Below, piece by piece: positions 31,761 to 31,963 of a stretch of 31,963 nt of DNA (position 1 is the stretch's first letter; the number at the start of each line of letters is the position of its first letter). The stretch covers positions 1 to 31,963 of the forward strand of contig CAZESH010000013.1 in the NCBI GenBank assembly GCA_964514665.1, given 5' to 3'. Source of the stretch: CAZESH01 sp964514665 (lineage in GTDB: Bacteria; Bacillota; Bacilli; Paenibacillales; KCTC-25726). The notes under the pieces were generated by a model. The model saw only the letters and a program-made list of their open reading frames with translations. It had not been told where the DNA came from and did no database searches. The position numbers and the translations under genes are program-made.

Positions 31761-31963
31761 TCAAATCCCGAACTTTTGTTTCCAGCTTCGGGTAAAGGTC
31801 AAGTCAAAGTGCTGCCGCAAATATCCCTCCTGGGTAAAAAGATCATCATTTTCCTTCGGCATCGCGCCCCTGCCATGGATGCTTTCCCGTTTGGCGTCCA
31901 TGGCAATCAACAGCTTGCCTTTCGCCGCGGATTGTCCTTGATCAAGCTCAAGCACCCTTACCA
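31761..31963 (-). CDS. Unidentified protein, C-terminal fragment (cut by window edge)
   Basis: At least 67 codons are open from the window edge to a TGA at 31761. The fragment includes GKLLIAMDAKRE, a charged middle (PKENDDLF) and the end RSWKQKFGI. I cannot name the family. The GKLLI...DAK pattern with a terminal W-K-x-x-F-G-I is faintly like the C-terminus of UbiD-type decarboxylases, which would suit the futalosine genes next door, but this is a guess. It is not TRAP (MtrB), which occupies this place in B. subtilis. No terminator is visible before the hepS promoter. Confidence 0.5.
   Translation of the reverse strand, partial: VRVLELDQGQSAAKGKLLIAMDAKRESIHGRGAMPKENDDLFTQEGYLRQHFDLTFTRSWKQKFGI

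Noticed and set aside
1..31963. CRISPR arrays, tRNA or rRNA genes, transposases, phage genes
   Set aside because: I looked for regularly spaced repeats, tRNA-like folds and recombinase motifs and saw none; the window is dense housekeeping operons.

Overview
The window is about 32 kb of a Gram-positive, endospore-forming chromosome of the Bacillales, most like Paenibacillaceae. This rests on gene content and order: bacillithiol genes (bshA, bshB1), a sporulation protein of the YpjB family, a Bacillus-type menaquinol:cytochrome c reductase (qcrABC), the two-subunit heptaprenyl diphosphate synthase (hepS, hepT) and a TRAP-type trp leader. The order matches the Bacillus subtilis stretch hepS-menG-hepT-ndk-cheR-aroC-aroB-aroH-trp-hisC-tyrA...ypiF-qcrABC-ypjABCD-dapB-mgsA-bshB1-bshA-cca. 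There are informative differences: a futalosine-pathway gene (mqnA) and a flavin prenyltransferase gene (ubiX) lie inside the hepS/hepT cluster, and an ECF sigma/anti-sigma pair sits where B. subtilis has the EPSP synthase gene next to tyrA. Every gene except the YitT-family gene (5053-5925) is on the minus strand, so the layout reads from right to left.

Right part (31963 to 27100): the C-terminus of an unidentified gene, then hepS, menG, ubiX, mqnA, hepT and ndk. This is a menaquinone side-chain and head-group module, closed by a terminator after ndk. Next come cheR and a newly noticed 55-codon gene ending at a terminator. A strong promoter with an attenuator-like leader then starts aroC-aroB-aroH. 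A second promoter with about 10-11 GAG-like repeats (TRAP site) and an attenuator starts trpE-D-C-F-B-A-hisC-tyrA, many of whose genes overlap by 4-11 bases.

Middle (14306 to 10000): a 405-base gap holds a near-consensus promoter followed about 75 bases later by a good terminator, a likely small RNA. It also holds a candidate sigma-H promoter for the ECF sigma factor and its two-transmembrane zinc-finger anti-sigma partner. Two tandem terminators follow, then an unrecognised 374-residue protein, a gamma-carbonic-anhydrase-like protein, a 70-residue IDEAL-domain protein and a DUF2487 protein (YpiF).

Left part (9850 to 1): qcrA-qcrB-qcrC with its own promoter and terminator, ypjA, ypjB, the convergent YitT-family gene, then ypjD, a TPR protein, dapB, mgsA, bshB1, bshA and the 5' half of cca.

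The parts fit together metabolically. AroB and AroC make chorismate. TrpE, AroH (with TyrA and HisC) and MqnA draw from it for tryptophan, tyrosine/phenylalanine and menaquinone. HepS/HepT and MenG supply and finish the menaquinone, which QcrABC oxidises. The most unusual non-coding signals are a family of three about 75-95 bp intergenic repeats near ypjA/ypjC/ypjD, a perfect 12-bp hairpin enclosing the ypjB ribosome binding site, and the candidate small RNA next to the sigma-factor operon. I found no CRISPR array, rRNA, tRNA, transposase or prophage gene.
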